Counted from the first letter of the stretch, positions 7,373 through 16,398 are shown. The stretch: DNA of 64,000 bases from Flavobacterium psychrotolerans (GCF_003097635.1 NZ_QCZI01000001.1:186001-250000); one strand, 5' to 3'. Translations and numbers: made by a program. The notes: generated by a model not told the origin, from the sequence alone.

Positions 7373-7755
7373 AGGTTTGTTGTAAATAATTAGTACTTCA
7401 TATTGTTTGATAAATTCAAAGTTAGGCTTTTTTCAAGCGCATTAATTAGTTATTGAAATATTTATCCATTATTTAATCATAAATTTTTAGAATAAAAAAA
7501 CACACCCCTTTGTCGTTCTTTATTTGTACCTTCCACAAAAAATAGAAGAATTTAGTCTCTAGTTGTATATTTTGAAATAACATTCATTTAAGTACTTTTC
7601 TTTTCTAACTCATACCCTATAAAGCCTTATCAAAAGAAATAATCCGTGAATTATATAACTTTTTCTCGGAGTTATATAAGACTTTTAAAAGAAAATCGTG
7701 CGAATTTTACATAATCTTATAAAAAGAAACTAATTTGAAGTTATATATAAAATAC
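7373..7755. promoter_or_regulatory. Divergent control region between crp-like and AraC genes
   Basis: About 360 bp without a convincing gene. It must hold the promoters of both divergent regulators. The right part carries the stress-type promoter listed at 7646-7716. In the left part no clear TAnnTTTG element was seen for the crp-like gene. Confidence 0.6.
7646..7716 (+). promoter_or_regulatory. Stress-type promoter of the AraC gene (site F)
   Basis: A 35-bp block starts with GTGAATTATATAACT and contains a perfect 10-bp dyad, TTATATAACT (7651-7660) and AGTTATATAA (7670-7679). It is followed by 24 bp and TTTTACAT at the place where the other sites have CTTTGTAC. Block and spacing match the four sites upstream of 14435, 15283, 16498 and 20451. 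The core -7 element is the weakest of the set. Confidence 0.55.
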
Positions 7756-8295
7756 ATGGTCAGTAACCGCTGTAAAATGGTGGTAAAAGAAAATTTAAAA
7801 AATCTTGGTCTGCACTTTATTGTCGTAGATTTAGGCGAAGTGGAGATCATGGAAAACATCTCGATGGAACAACGTACTATACTTAAAGCCAATTTATTTA
7901 ATTCGGGGCTTGAGCTGATGGATGACAAGAAAGCAATGCTGATTGAAAAAATCAAAAATGTAATTATAGAAATGGTGCATCATTCTAATGAAATTATTAA
8001 AGTGAATTTTTCTGATTATTTAAGTGAAAAATTAGATCACGATTATACCTACTTATCCAATATGTTTTCAGAAGTACAGGGAACCACAATCGAACAATTT
8101 ATCATCTCCCATAAAACGGAACGCATCAAAGAGCTAATTATTTATGGCGAACTCAATATTACGGAGATTGCCTGGGAAATGGGATACAGCAGTGTGGCGC
8201 ATTTATCAAGTCAGTTTAAAAAAGTTACTGGGCTCTCCCCTTCCCATTTCAAACAATTAAAAGACAAAAGGAGAAGTCCAATTGAAGACATTTGA
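7735..8295 (+). CDS. AraC family transcriptional regulator (short form)
   Basis: About 186 residues. The N-terminal part (KYMVSNRCKMVVKENL, LGLHFIVVDLGEVEIME) is a small sensor-like domain found on a flavobacterial AraC subgroup. The C-terminal half is a two-HTH AraC DNA-binding domain (YLSNMFSEVQGTTIEQFI, ITEIAWEMGYSSVAHLSSQF). The start is either TTG at 7735 or ATG at 7756; the TTG version keeps the KLYIKYMVS strand. It lies 52 bp upstream of the hybrid kinase and its promoter carries the same dyad as the stress genes downstream, so it could be their regulator and control itself. Confidence 0.85.
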   Translation: MKLYIKYMVSNRCKMVVKENLKNLGLHFIVVDLGEVEIMENISMEQRTILKANLFNSGLELMDDKKAMLIEKIKNVIIEMVHHSNEIIKVNFSDYLSEKLDHDYTYLSNMFSEVQGTTIEQFIISHKTERIKELIIYGELNITEIAWEMGYSSVAHLSSQFKKVTGLSPSHFKQLKDKRRSPIEDI

Positions 8296-8347
8296 TTCTC
8301 CCACAAATAGCCGTAAAATCGCATAAATTAATTTCGACAATAGCATT

Positions 8348-11300
8348 ATGAAATTCTTATTAGGGAAAAAAAATACTATTATATACATTCTTATAGCTAC
8401 CATATTAATCACTGTTTTAGTGGTTTTCTATATGAATAGCCAAAAAGCTATGGCTTCAAGCGATAAAGTGGTGTATTCTCAAGAAGCAATTATCAAAACT
8501 AATGATGTTCTATTGGCTGCTCTTAATATTGAAACTGGATTTAGGGGATTTTTATTGTCCGGAGATGAAAGTTTTTTAGAACCATTCAATAGTGGTAAAA
8601 CCAAAATATACACAGCATTAAAGGCATTAACAACTCTTATAGGAGACAATCCAAATCAACAAAAAAGATTGTCCTCATTACAAAAAGCTGTTAACGAAAG
8701 ATTAGTTTTTACAGAAAAAAATATCCAAGCAAATAGGCAGAATTCATTAAATGATTCTGAAAAAACAGCTATTATTGAACAAGGAAAAATTCTCACTGAT
8801 AAAATTAGGATTATAATTGCCTCCATTAATGAGGAAGAAATTAGCCTGCTTAAAATCCGGAAAATCGAAAATGAAAATAACAATCAATTTTCCGGATTAT
8901 TGTTCCTTTTACTGCTTATTTTTCTTATTACTATTTTCGTTCTTGTGGTACACATCATAAAAAATCAGAAAATAAAAAATAACGAATTAGAAACAGCTAC
9001 TTCCGACCAAAAATTAGCTTCTCAATATGCTCTTAGTCTTATTGAAGCAAGTCTTGATCCGTTAGTGACCATTAGTAATGAAGGTAAAATCATGGATATG
9101 AACCAAGCATTAGTAAATATAACAGGAATTGAACGCAAAGAACTTAGAGGTTCAGATTTTTTCGATTATTTCACCGAACCACAAATGGCACGTGAAGTCT
9201 ATCAGGAAGTATTCGCTGAAGGTTCTGTTGCCGATTCTCCACTTACACTTCGTCATAAAGACGGAAAACTCACCGATGTATTATTTAATGGTTCGGTTTA
9301 TAAGGATGACAATGAAAATGTATTAGGCGTTGTGATTGTGGCTCGAGATATTGCCGAACAAAAATGGGCGTTAGATTTGCAAATTGCCAACAAAGAATTA
9401 GCCTATCAAAATAACGAGAAAGAAAAACGAGCAAATGAATTGAGCATTGCCAACAAAGAGCTTGCTTTTCAAAATATTGAGAAAGAAAACCGGGCAGCTG
9501 AATTAGTTGTTGCCAACGAAGAATTGGAATATCAAAATAACGAAAAAGAAAAACGGGCAGCTGAATTAGTTATCGCCAACAAAGAACTTTTATTTCAAAA
9601 TGAAGAAAAAGAAAAACGAGCTGCTGAATTAGTTATTGCCAACAAAGAACTTTCATTTCAAAATGACGAGAAAGAAAAACGGGCTGCAGAATTGGTCATC
9701 GCAAACAAAGAACTTCAATTTCAAAATGACGAGAAAGGGAAACGGGCAGCTGAACTGGTTATTGCAGACATTGAACTTGATTTTCAAAACAAAGAAAAAG
9801 AAAAACGGGCAGCGGAACTGGTTATTGCAGACATCGAACTTGATTTCCAAAACAAAGAAAAAGAGAAAAGAGAAATTGCAAATAGGGAACTTGAAGCCCT
9901 TAACTATTCCGCAAAGTTGGCATCCCAATATTCTCTTAGCCTTATTGAAGCTAGTCGTGACCCATTAGTAACCATAAACCCTGAAGGTAAAATTACCGAC
10001 ATGAATGAAGCAACGGTGAAAATTACCGGCATGGAACGAGATGAACTCACAGGCTCCGATTTCTTTGATTATTTTACCGAACCACAAATGGCTCGTGAAG
10101 TGTATCAGGAAGTATTCGCAAAAGGATCTGTTGCCGATTCTCCGCTTACGCTTCGTCATAAAAAAGGAAAATTGACCGATGTGTTATTCAACGGTTCCGT
10201 CTATAAAGACGATAACGGAAATGTATTGGGCGTTGTAATTGTAGCTAGAGATGTTACCGAACAAAAAAGAATTGCAACCGAATTAATAGAGGCAAAAGTG
10301 TTTGCCGAGTTAGCAACGGATATTGCCGAAGAAGCAAAATTTAATGCTGAAAATGCCACAAAAATTGCCGTTGATGCCGTAAAAGCCAAACAGCAATTTT
10401 TGTCGAATATGAGTCACGAAATTCGAACTCCAATGAATGCTATCATCGGATTTACCAAAGTAGTGATGAAGACAGATTTATCACCAAAACAAAGAGAATA
10501 TTTATCGGCTATAAAAGTGAGTGGAGATGCATTAATTGTACTTATTAACGACATTCTCGATTTAGCAAAAGTAGATGCCGGAAAAATGGTATTTGAGCAA
10601 ATTCCTTTTAAGATGAAGCAATCCATAAAAGCAATGCTTCACGTATTTGAGACAAAAATTCAGGAAAAAAATTTAGCGTTGGTTACTGATTATGACAATA
10701 GTATTCCTGAAGTATTACTGGGCGACCCTGTTCGTTTGCACCAAATTATTTTAAATTTAGTAAGTAATGCCGTAAAGTTTACATCAAAGGGAAAAATCAC
10801 GATAAACGTTCACTTATTACATGAAGACGAAGAGAAAGTTACTATCGAATTTGCCATTTCAGATACAGGAATTGGAATATCAGAAGAAAAACTAGGAACT
10901 GTCTTCGAAAACTTTCAACAGGCATCCAGTAATACTTCCCGACTCTATGGAGGAACGGGATTAGGTCTTGCCATTGTTAAACAATTAGTGGAGCCCCAAG
11001 GCGGAACCATTGTGGTAAAAAGTGTTGTTGGTGAAGGTACTACTTTTAGTTTTACATTAAATTTCACAAAAACAAATGCAATTACCTTAACTGAAGAAGA
11101 AACAATGGAATTAAACACAGAAAATAAAGGTATAAAAGTATTGGTAGTTGAAGATATGGCACTGAATCAATTGTTAATGAAAACATTATTGGATGATTTT
11201 GGATTTGAACGCGACATTGCCGATAATGGAAAAATAGCCATTGAAAAACTAGAGACCAATGCTTACGACGTTATATTGATGGACTTGCAAATGCCCGTAA

Positions 11301-11905
11301 TGAATGGATTTGAAGCTACAGAATACATTCGAAAAACAATGAATTCAAAAATTCCTATCATCGCTTTAACTGCAGATGTAACCACAGTAGATTTAGCCAA
11401 ATGCAAAGCAGTAGGAATGGATGATTATATTGCAAAACCAGTTGACGAACGAATATTATACAGCAAAATAGTTGGGTTGGTTAAAAAATCTACCGCAATA
11501 AAATTTAATGAAGCAACATTAAGTGACAACAATGAAATAAAAAAAATAAAATGTATTGATTTGGAATATTTACACCGCCTAACCAAATCAAACCCCAAAT
11601 TAATGATGGAAATGATTTCGTTGTATTTAATACAAACTCCACCGTTAATAAGTGCCATGAAACAAAGTTTACACGATAAAGATTATACCTTGTTGCACTC
11701 ATCCGTCCACAAAATAATTCCTTCCTTCTCGATAATGGGAATCAGCAAAAAATTTGAGGATATAGCACGAAAAATACAGGATTATTCCGGGACAGAACAA
11801 CTCGAAGAAGAAATAAATGAAATGGCAATTGAATTAGAAAATATTTGCCAACAAGCCTACGGTGAATTGAATATAGAATTTAACATATTAAAAAATACAA
11901 TATAG
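8348..11905 (+). CDS. Hybrid sensor histidine kinase (CHASE3-PAS-coil-PAS-HisKA-HATPase-REC-Hpt)
   Basis: A 1185-residue inner-membrane phosphorelay protein. TM helices at about 11-31 and 183-206 flank a CHASE3-like periplasmic helical domain. PAS 1 (about 231-345) and PAS 2 (about 531-645) are nearly identical duplicates. Between them lie eight exact-length 21-residue repeats (341-508). The HisKA H-box MSHEIRTPMN has His690; the HATPase has NLVSNAVKF, DTGIGIS and GGTGLGLAIV; the receiver has Asp979 in LMDLQMP; the Hpt-like tail has His1121. All phosphorelay residues are present. It overlaps the following receiver gene by one base, so both form one signalling unit. The ligand is unknown. Confidence 0.95.
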   Translation: MKFLLGKKNTIIYILIATILITVLVVFYMNSQKAMASSDKVVYSQEAIIKTNDVLLAALNIETGFRGFLLSGDESFLEPFNSGKTKIYTALKALTTLIGDNPNQQKRLSSLQKAVNERLVFTEKNIQANRQNSLNDSEKTAIIEQGKILTDKIRIIIASINEEEISLLKIRKIENENNNQFSGLLFLLLLIFLITIFVLVVHIIKNQKIKNNELETATSDQKLASQYALSLIEASLDPLVTISNEGKIMDMNQALVNITGIERKELRGSDFFDYFTEPQMAREVYQEVFAEGSVADSPLTLRHKDGKLTDVLFNGSVYKDDNENVLGVVIVARDIAEQKWALDLQIANKELAYQNNEKEKRANELSIANKELAFQNIEKENRAAELVVANEELEYQNNEKEKRAAELVIANKELLFQNEEKEKRAAELVIANKELSFQNDEKEKRAAELVIANKELQFQNDEKGKRAAELVIADIELDFQNKEKEKRAAELVIADIELDFQNKEKEKREIANRELEALNYSAKLASQYSLSLIEASRDPLVTINPEGKITDMNEATVKITGMERDELTGSDFFDYFTEPQMAREVYQEVFAKGSVADSPLTLRHKKGKLTDVLFNGSVYKDDNGNVLGVVIVARDVTEQKRIATELIEAKVFAELATDIAEEAKFNAENATKIAVDAVKAKQQFLSNMSHEIRTPMNAIIGFTKVVMKTDLSPKQREYLSAIKVSGDALIVLINDILDLAKVDAGKMVFEQIPFKMKQSIKAMLHVFETKIQEKNLALVTDYDNSIPEVLLGDPVRLHQIILNLVSNAVKFTSKGKITINVHLLHEDEEKVTIEFAISDTGIGISEEKLGTVFENFQQASSNTSRLYGGTGLGLAIVKQLVEPQGGTIVVKSVVGEGTTFSFTLNFTKTNAITLTEEETMELNTENKGIKVLVVEDMALNQLLMKTLLDDFGFERDIADNGKIAIEKLETNAYDVILMDLQMPVMNGFEATEYIRKTMNSKIPIIALTADVTTVDLAKCKAVGMDDYIAKPVDERILYSKIVGLVKKSTAIKFNEATLSDNNEIKKIKCIDLEYLHRLTKSNPKLMMEMISLYLIQTPPLISAMKQSLHDKDYTLLHSSVHKIIPSFSIMGISKKFEDIARKIQDYSGTEQLEEEINEMAIELENICQQAYGELNIEFNILKNTI
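9368..9871 (+). repeat. Eight in-frame 63-bp repeats (21-residue heptad linker)
   Basis: Inside the hybrid kinase, eight consecutive 63-bp units encode variants of AAELVIANKELxFQNxEKEKR, three heptads each. The region is rich in Glu, Lys, Ala and Leu, as expected for a long coiled-coil signalling helix between the PAS domains. Units 7 and 8 are identical at protein level, and units 4-6 nearly so, pointing to recent expansion by recombination. A ninth partial unit (EIANRELEAL) follows. Confidence 0.92.
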
Positions 11906-12339
11906 TGGAAAACCAAAATATAATTAAAATTTTCTTAGTAGATGATGATGCACTGCATCTAAAAACCTTAGAAATTGAATTTCTGCAACATAGCAATTTC
12001 ATTGTCGAAACTTATGCAACAGGGGAACTTTGCCTTGAAAATTTGTCTAATAATCCGGATGTAATTATTCTGGATTATCATCTTGATGGAATTGATAAAA
12101 ATGCCATGAACGGAATTGAAACATTGGATAAAATACATGCCCAAAATCCAAACATTTCTGTGATTATGCTCTCTTCTCAAGATAAAATTGAGGTAGCGAT
12201 AGATTGTATGCACCATAAGGCTTTTGATTATGTGGTAAAAAGCGAAACTGCTTTTATCCGTTTGCAAAAAATTATCACAACCCTTTTTAGCTATAAAAAA
12301 ATTGAAAAAGAATTAAATTGGTATATGTCCAGAATGTAA
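11905..12339 (+). CDS. Single-domain response regulator (receiver only)
   Basis: A 144-residue protein opening with GTG that overlaps the last base of the kinase stop codon. It has the receiver acidic pair (FLVDDDALHLKTLE), the phospho-acceptor Asp in VIILDYHLDGID, Ser in VIMLSSQD and Lys in YVVKSE. No output domain follows, so it acts like CheY or Spo0F, as a phosphate shuttle or protein-binding switch. Coupling to the kinase makes it the likely partner of the kinase's C-terminal Hpt domain. Confidence 0.9.
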   Translation: MENQNIIKIFLVDDDALHLKTLEIEFLQHSNFIVETYATGELCLENLSNNPDVIILDYHLDGIDKNAMNGIETLDKIHAQNPNISVIMLSSQDKIEVAIDCMHHKAFDYVVKSETAFIRLQKIITTLFSYKKIEKELNWYMSRM

Positions 12340-12481
12340 TTATAGCTCGCTTTTTTTCGTTCTATTTTTACATTCCTTGTCTTTAAAAACGAGTATAGTA
12401 ACTATACTCAAAACATCACGGGATTGTTTTATTGCAATAGTGTACAAAATAGATGTTGACTCTATCGAAATTATTAAATCT

Positions 12482-12503
12482 TAGCGTTTTGTTACTAAAA
12501 TAA
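12482..12503 (+). promoter_or_regulatory. TAGCGT element upstream of the L,D-transpeptidase
   Basis: A 22-bp sequence (TAGCGT, T/G, TTGT, T/C, ACTAAAATAA) that recurs with only two differences at 15485-15506, upstream of the lmo0937-type gene. It lies 54 bp before the coding start and probably covers a -33 region. Confidence 0.45.
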
Positions 12504-12556
12504 ATATTCTATAATCTTGTTGAATACCACTGAAACAAATAAGAAAAAGATAAATA

Positions 12557-14221
12557 ATGATGTACTCCAAAATAATTATTTCAACTGGATTTGATGTCAC
12601 TTTAAAAAGCAAACTGTTTTTTATTATCCTAACTATTTTCCTAATATCAGGATGCAAAAAAGACTCCAAATCAAGTATTTATAGTAACAAAAATTATACT
12701 GATTTAGTTCTTGATGAAACGGCAATAAATTCCTTTTTTAAAATGTTCCCTCAAAATGATGGAATCAAAAATGAAGTAAACGAATTTTATAGAAGACGTG
12801 AATACCAATTTGCCTGGTTCAATAATAAGGGTATGACTGCGGCCGTTCCAAATTTCTACAACCAGATTCAAAACTACAGAAGCGATTTTGGAGATAAGAA
12901 CTTTGGCAATACAGCATTGGACTCCTTAATTACGTTATTAAAAACAGATGACAAACCTTCGCTAATAAAAGAGAATCGAGTAAAAGAATTAGAATTATTG
13001 CTTACAACCACCTTTTTTATTTATTCTAAAAAGGTCTATGGAGGAATAACTAAAAGCCCCAAAGAACTGGATTGGTTCATACCCAGGAAAAAGAAAAATT
13101 ACCAAGCGTTACTCGATTCATTAGTGGTTTCAGATAAAGGAGAAAACCCATCGGAACCCGTGAATCATTATTACACAAAATTAAAAGAAAATCTAAGGAA
13201 GTATCGTGTCATTTATAAAAAAGGAGGTTTTCCCGCTGTAGTCACATCCAAAAAGGTTTTATTGGTTACAGAAAGTGATACCTGCTTATTAAATCTGAAA
13301 AAATATTTATTCTTAACGGGCGACTTGAAGGCTAATGATAGGTCAATTATTTTTACGGATGAATTAGCCAAGGCAGTCAAAAAATTTCAACACCGTATGG
13401 GACTGAATGAAAACGGAAAGATAAATGCTGAAACCATACATGAATTAAACAAACCCATTTCACTTAGAATTAAGCAAATGATGGTTAACCTGGAGCGATT
13501 GCGATGGGTTCCTGTTAAGATGGAAAACGAATATCTGCTTGTAAATATTCCTGAATTTAAACTCCATATTATTGAAAACAACCAATTAATATGGACTACT
13601 AATGTTGTGGTCGGGAAAGATGTAAAACAAACCAATATCTTCAAAGGTAACATTTCAAAAATAATCCTTAATCCGTATTGGAACATTCCTAACAGCATTA
13701 TAAAAGATGAAATAGTGCCCAATATAAAAAAGAATTCTAATTATTTAGCGACTAATAATATGGAGGTGCTTTCTGGTAATAAAGTAATAGATCCGCTAAC
13801 AATAGATTGGAATAAATATGAAAATGATATTCCATTTACTATCCGACAAAAACCGGGAATGAACAATGCATTAGGAAAAATGAAGTTTTTATTCCCAAAT
13901 AATTTTAATATTTACCTGCACGACACCCCTTCAAAAAGTAATTTCAGCGAAAAAAGTCGCGCTTTCAGCCATGGATGCATCAGAGTTGAAAATCCCAAGA
14001 AATTAGTATTGTATTTTCTTCGAAAGGATAAAACGTGGAATGCAACAAAAGTAGATAGTATTACAAAAACCGAAAAAGAGTTTAGCATTCCAATTAAACC
14101 TTCAGTACCCGTGTATCTTGCATACTTTACTTCTTGGGTTGATAGCGCTGGGCAACTGAATTTCAGAAATGATATTTATAATCTTGATGAACAACTAGCA
14201 AATGAAATTTTTGGTGAATAG
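12557..14221 (+). CDS. L,D-transpeptidase, YcbB-like lipoprotein
   Basis: A 554-residue enzyme forming 3-3 cross-links in peptidoglycan. A lipobox (IFLISGC, Cys near residue 33) suggests lipid anchoring. A helical region follows, then a PG_binding_1 domain (TDELAKAVKKFQHRMGLNENG, near 258-290), then the YkuD catalytic domain with SHGCIRV and nucleophile Cys474. Length and order match the long YcbB/LdtD class. It has its own promoter with an element shared with the lmo0937-type gene. L,D-transpeptidases usually strengthen the wall under envelope stress, which fits its neighbours. Confidence 0.92.
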   Translation: MMYSKIIISTGFDVTLKSKLFFIILTIFLISGCKKDSKSSIYSNKNYTDLVLDETAINSFFKMFPQNDGIKNEVNEFYRRREYQFAWFNNKGMTAAVPNFYNQIQNYRSDFGDKNFGNTALDSLITLLKTDDKPSLIKENRVKELELLLTTTFFIYSKKVYGGITKSPKELDWFIPRKKKNYQALLDSLVVSDKGENPSEPVNHYYTKLKENLRKYRVIYKKGGFPAVVTSKKVLLVTESDTCLLNLKKYLFLTGDLKANDRSIIFTDELAKAVKKFQHRMGLNENGKINAETIHELNKPISLRIKQMMVNLERLRWVPVKMENEYLLVNIPEFKLHIIENNQLIWTTNVVVGKDVKQTNIFKGNISKIILNPYWNIPNSIIKDEIVPNIKKNSNYLATNNMEVLSGNKVIDPLTIDWNKYENDIPFTIRQKPGMNNALGKMKFLFPNNFNIYLHDTPSKSNFSEKSRAFSHGCIRVENPKKLVLYFLRKDKTWNATKVDSITKTEKEFSIPIKPSVPVYLAYFTSWVDSAGQLNFRNDIYNLDEQLANEIFGE

Positions 14222-14248
14222 AAAAAAAAATTGGATCAATTTTAATTG

Positions 14249-14277
14249 AAGGCTGTCTGTATTTGACAGCCTTTTTT
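14249..14277 (+). terminator. Terminator after the L,D-transpeptidase gene
   Basis: GGCTGTC pairs with GACAGCC around a 7-nt loop, followed by six T's. Confidence 0.85.
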
Positions 14278-14326
14278 ATGACCAAAATATAATTTGAAGC
14301 TTCAAAAAACTAATAAATATAAAGCC

Positions 14327-14396
14327 GTAAATGATGCAACTTATTGTAAAAGTTATGTAACATTTTTTTTCTTAAAACAGCCCATCTTTGTAATAC
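14327..14396 (+). promoter_or_regulatory. Stress-type promoter (site A)
   Basis: A 35-bp block (14327-14361) opens with GTAAATGATGCAACTT and ends in ATGTAAC. It is followed by exactly 24 bp and CTTTGTAATAC. Block length and spacing equal those of the sites upstream of 15283, 16498 and 20451. It stands 39 bp before the coding start. Confidence 0.65.
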
Positions 14397-14434
14397 ATTG
14401 AATTTTATTCATTTACAAAGGGCAATACCAAAAA

Positions 14435-14704
14435 ATGACAGACAACATAAACCAGTTTAAACGTGGCAAATTCCAAGATGCCCTTGCAGAAAATCAAAAT
14501 GTAATTGATTTCCGCAATGGCAATGTAAAATATCCCAAAGAAGCAGCTGAATATTACAGAGCACCAGAAATTACAATTGAACTAGAATATAATACCAAAG
14601 CTGGTGGATGCTCTGTGAAAACTCAGGAAAACAATCTATTCGATTATAAAATTCATCTCAAAAATTACACTTTAAAACAGATTATTAAGAAAAAATTGAA
14701 ATGA
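14435..14704 (+). CDS. Unrecognised 89-residue protein
   Basis: No family was recognised. The product is soluble, with a mixed charged N-terminal half (RGKFQDALAENQNVIDFRNGN) and a central beta-like segment (ITIELEYNTKAGGCSVKTQE) holding the only cysteine. It has no signal peptide. Its ATGA stop/start overlap with the following iron permease gene, and a shared stress-type promoter upstream, indicate a two-gene operon. Confidence 0.65.
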   Translation: MTDNINQFKRGKFQDALAENQNVIDFRNGNVKYPKEAAEYYRAPEITIELEYNTKAGGCSVKTQENNLFDYKIHLKNYTLKQIIKKKLK

Positions 14705-15123
14705 AAAAATTGAAAAATGCATATTGCTTCACAGAAAAAATTTTCGAAAAACTAGTCTCATTAGCAACCACTATTCTCGGTAATTCCATCACTTTTATTT
14801 TGGCTTTTTGTTTAGTGATATGCTGGTGGGTTAATAATTTGTTTACTACACGAGATATCCATCAAATCTTGGGTGATATTATCTTTGGAGTTACTTTTTT
14901 GAGTTTATTTATTATCCAAAAATCATTCAATCGATTTTCCGGTTCTTTACATTTAAAAGTAAATGAATTGGTTTCGTCCCATGAGACTGCAAATAATTCT
15001 GTTATTAACGCAGATGAAAAAACCGAACGGGAAATAACGGAACTTTCACGAGAATACTCCCAACTGGCCGAACAAGTCAAAGAAATTGAGGAAGAGATTG
15101 AGAAAGACAACGAATCCCATTAA
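14701..15123 (+). CDS. Low affinity iron permease family protein
   Basis: A 140-residue membrane protein with two helices (residues about 27-47 and 57-80), the GNSITFILAF segment and the IIQKSFNRFSGSLHLKVNELV stretch typical of the family. It ends in a charged coiled coil (EREITELSREYSQLAEQVKEI). Despite the family name, iron transport is shown only for distant fungal Fet4. Bacterial copies are usually stress-induced neighbours of CsbD-like genes, as here. It overlaps the upstream gene by 4 bases. Confidence 0.85.
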   Translation: MKKLKNAYCFTEKIFEKLVSLATTILGNSITFILAFCLVICWWVNNLFTTRDIHQILGDIIFGVTFLSLFIIQKSFNRFSGSLHLKVNELVSSHETANNSVINADEKTEREITELSREYSQLAEQVKEIEEEIEKDNESH

Positions 15124-15178
15124 TCTTTTTCTTTCCTATAAATTCACTTTAATAACGTTAAAAAAAGCTCTAAAATGT

Positions 15179-15248
15179 GTGAATGATATAAGTAATTGTC
15201 ATATTTATGTAACACTTTCCTGTCCCAATGAAGCCACCTTTGTACAGT
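15179..15248 (+). promoter_or_regulatory. Stress-type promoter of csbD (site B)
   Basis: A 35-bp block (15179-15213) opens with GTGAATGATATAAGT and ends in ATGTAAC, then exactly 24 bp and CTTTGTACAGT. The first 15 bases and the final 11 are shared almost exactly with site C. It lies 35 bp before the csbD start. Confidence 0.75.
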
Positions 15249-15282
15249 TGTGAAAATTATTTCACATTGAAAATTATAAAAA

Positions 15283-15468
15283 ATGAATACTATTGAATTA
15301 AGTGGAAACTGGGAGCTCCAAAAGGGTAGATTAAAACAAAAATTTGCTGCTTTAACAGATAATGATTTATTATTCGTAAAAGGGAAAAAAGAAGAAATGA
15401 TAGCAAAACTTCAAATAAAACTAGGCAAAACGAAAGAAGAATTACACAAAATAATCGCTGCACTTTAG
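15283..15468 (+). CDS. CsbD family stress protein
   Basis: A 61-residue acidic/basic helical protein with the CsbD core: GNWELQKGRLKQKFAALTDNDL and a KLGKTKEEL helix. The family is known from general stress regulons of Bacillus and others; its molecular role is unsettled. The gene has its own promoter (site B). Confidence 0.9.
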   Translation: MNTIELSGNWELQKGRLKQKFAALTDNDLLFVKGKKEEMIAKLQIKLGKTKEELHKIIAAL

Positions 15469-15484
15469 ACCTCAAATTAAGCAA

Positions 15485-15506
15485 TAGCGTGTTGTCACTA
15501 AAATAA
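15485..15506 (+). promoter_or_regulatory. TAGCGT element upstream of the lmo0937-type gene
   Basis: Twenty of 22 bases match the element at 12482-12503. The distance to the coding start is longer here (162 bp). Confidence 0.45.
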
Positions 15507-15668
15507 TAAATCAAATCTAGTCAAAATTCGTATCACAGAATTGAAGATAAAAATATAACATATGATAATTTAATACTCGGTATTCAATTGCAAAACTGCA
15601 GGTTTCATATCAATAAAATACAACTTAGTATCAGCGTAAAAATTTTACAACTTTTAAAAACAATTATC

Positions 15669-15821
15669 ATGAGCAATCTACTCTATGCTTTGGCATTAAT
15701 TCTAATCATTTTTTGGGCAATCGGTTTTTTCGCCTACAGCGTCGGATCAATAATACATATCCTGCTTGTTATTGCAGTTATAGCTATATTATTAAGGTTA
15801 ATTCAAGGAAAGAAAATTTAA
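15669..15821 (+). CDS. lmo0937 family small membrane protein
   Basis: A 50-residue protein that is almost wholly two membrane helices: LLYALALILIIFWAIGFFAY and a GSIIHILLVIAVIAILLRLI helix ending in QGKKI. This is the lmo0937 pattern, frequent beside csbD. The ATG at 15669 is taken because family members start with M-S/G-N-LLY; an in-frame upstream extension is not conserved. Function is unknown, probably envelope stress. Confidence 0.88.
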   Translation: MSNLLYALALILIIFWAIGFFAYSVGSIIHILLVIAVIAILLRLIQGKKI

Positions 15822-15850
15822 AAATTAATTCCGAAAGTTAATTAATGCTA

Positions 15851-15886
15851 AACCTTAACACAGTATTAAGAGGCTTAAGGTTTTTT
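15851..15886 (+). terminator. Terminator after the lmo0937-type gene
   Basis: AACCTTAA (15851-15858) pairs with TTAAGGTT, 16-nt loop, followed by T's. Confidence 0.75.
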
Positions 15887-16398
15887 GCTACTGGTGCACT
15901 AAATTGGTATTTTGTATGCACCAGTTAAGGCAAGAAAAACTGACATTTAAAATAAATTTGATTCGGAGCTCAAATCGATTAATTAAAAAGTTGCGTTGAT
16001 AACTTGAATGCTTCCTTTTTATGCTAAGGCTCTCTTGTGGTCTCCATGAAATTTAATTGAAACTTGTTTGTTTTTCATCTCCATTTTATGAAACTTCATG
16101 TTTTATCTACCCGTATTTTGAAATCGGATTAAGTCATTCTGCATTTCTTCATTTGTGCGTCAGATAGGTATATTGGTTGCTATTTTTCCATTTGACTATG
16201 ATTTTCCATTTCAATAAAAAATCACCAAACAAACTCTTCGTACTTTTTTACTCATGCAACTATTGAGATATTATTGGCGAACCTTACCAATTTTAATTAA
16301 ATGCTAAACTTGGCAAGTTCATGCCATACCTCCCACAAACTTTTATTCAACAAACAACTGATTACAAGATGATTAAATACATTATCCCACTACAATGT
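15887..16398. other. Long intergenic stretch upstream of the ice-binding gene
   Basis: About 510 bp with no convincing gene on either strand. It holds a 9-bp inverted repeat (15890-15898 with 15917-15925, 18-nt spacer) of unknown meaning just after the terminator. Otherwise only A/T-rich sequence without repeats was seen before the promoter at 16399. Confidence 0.5.

Noticed and set aside
9653..9928. Minus-strand protein-like frame inside the kinase repeats
   Set aside because: It is the mirror of the 63-bp repeats on the other strand; Phe-rich composition comes from Lys/Glu codons.
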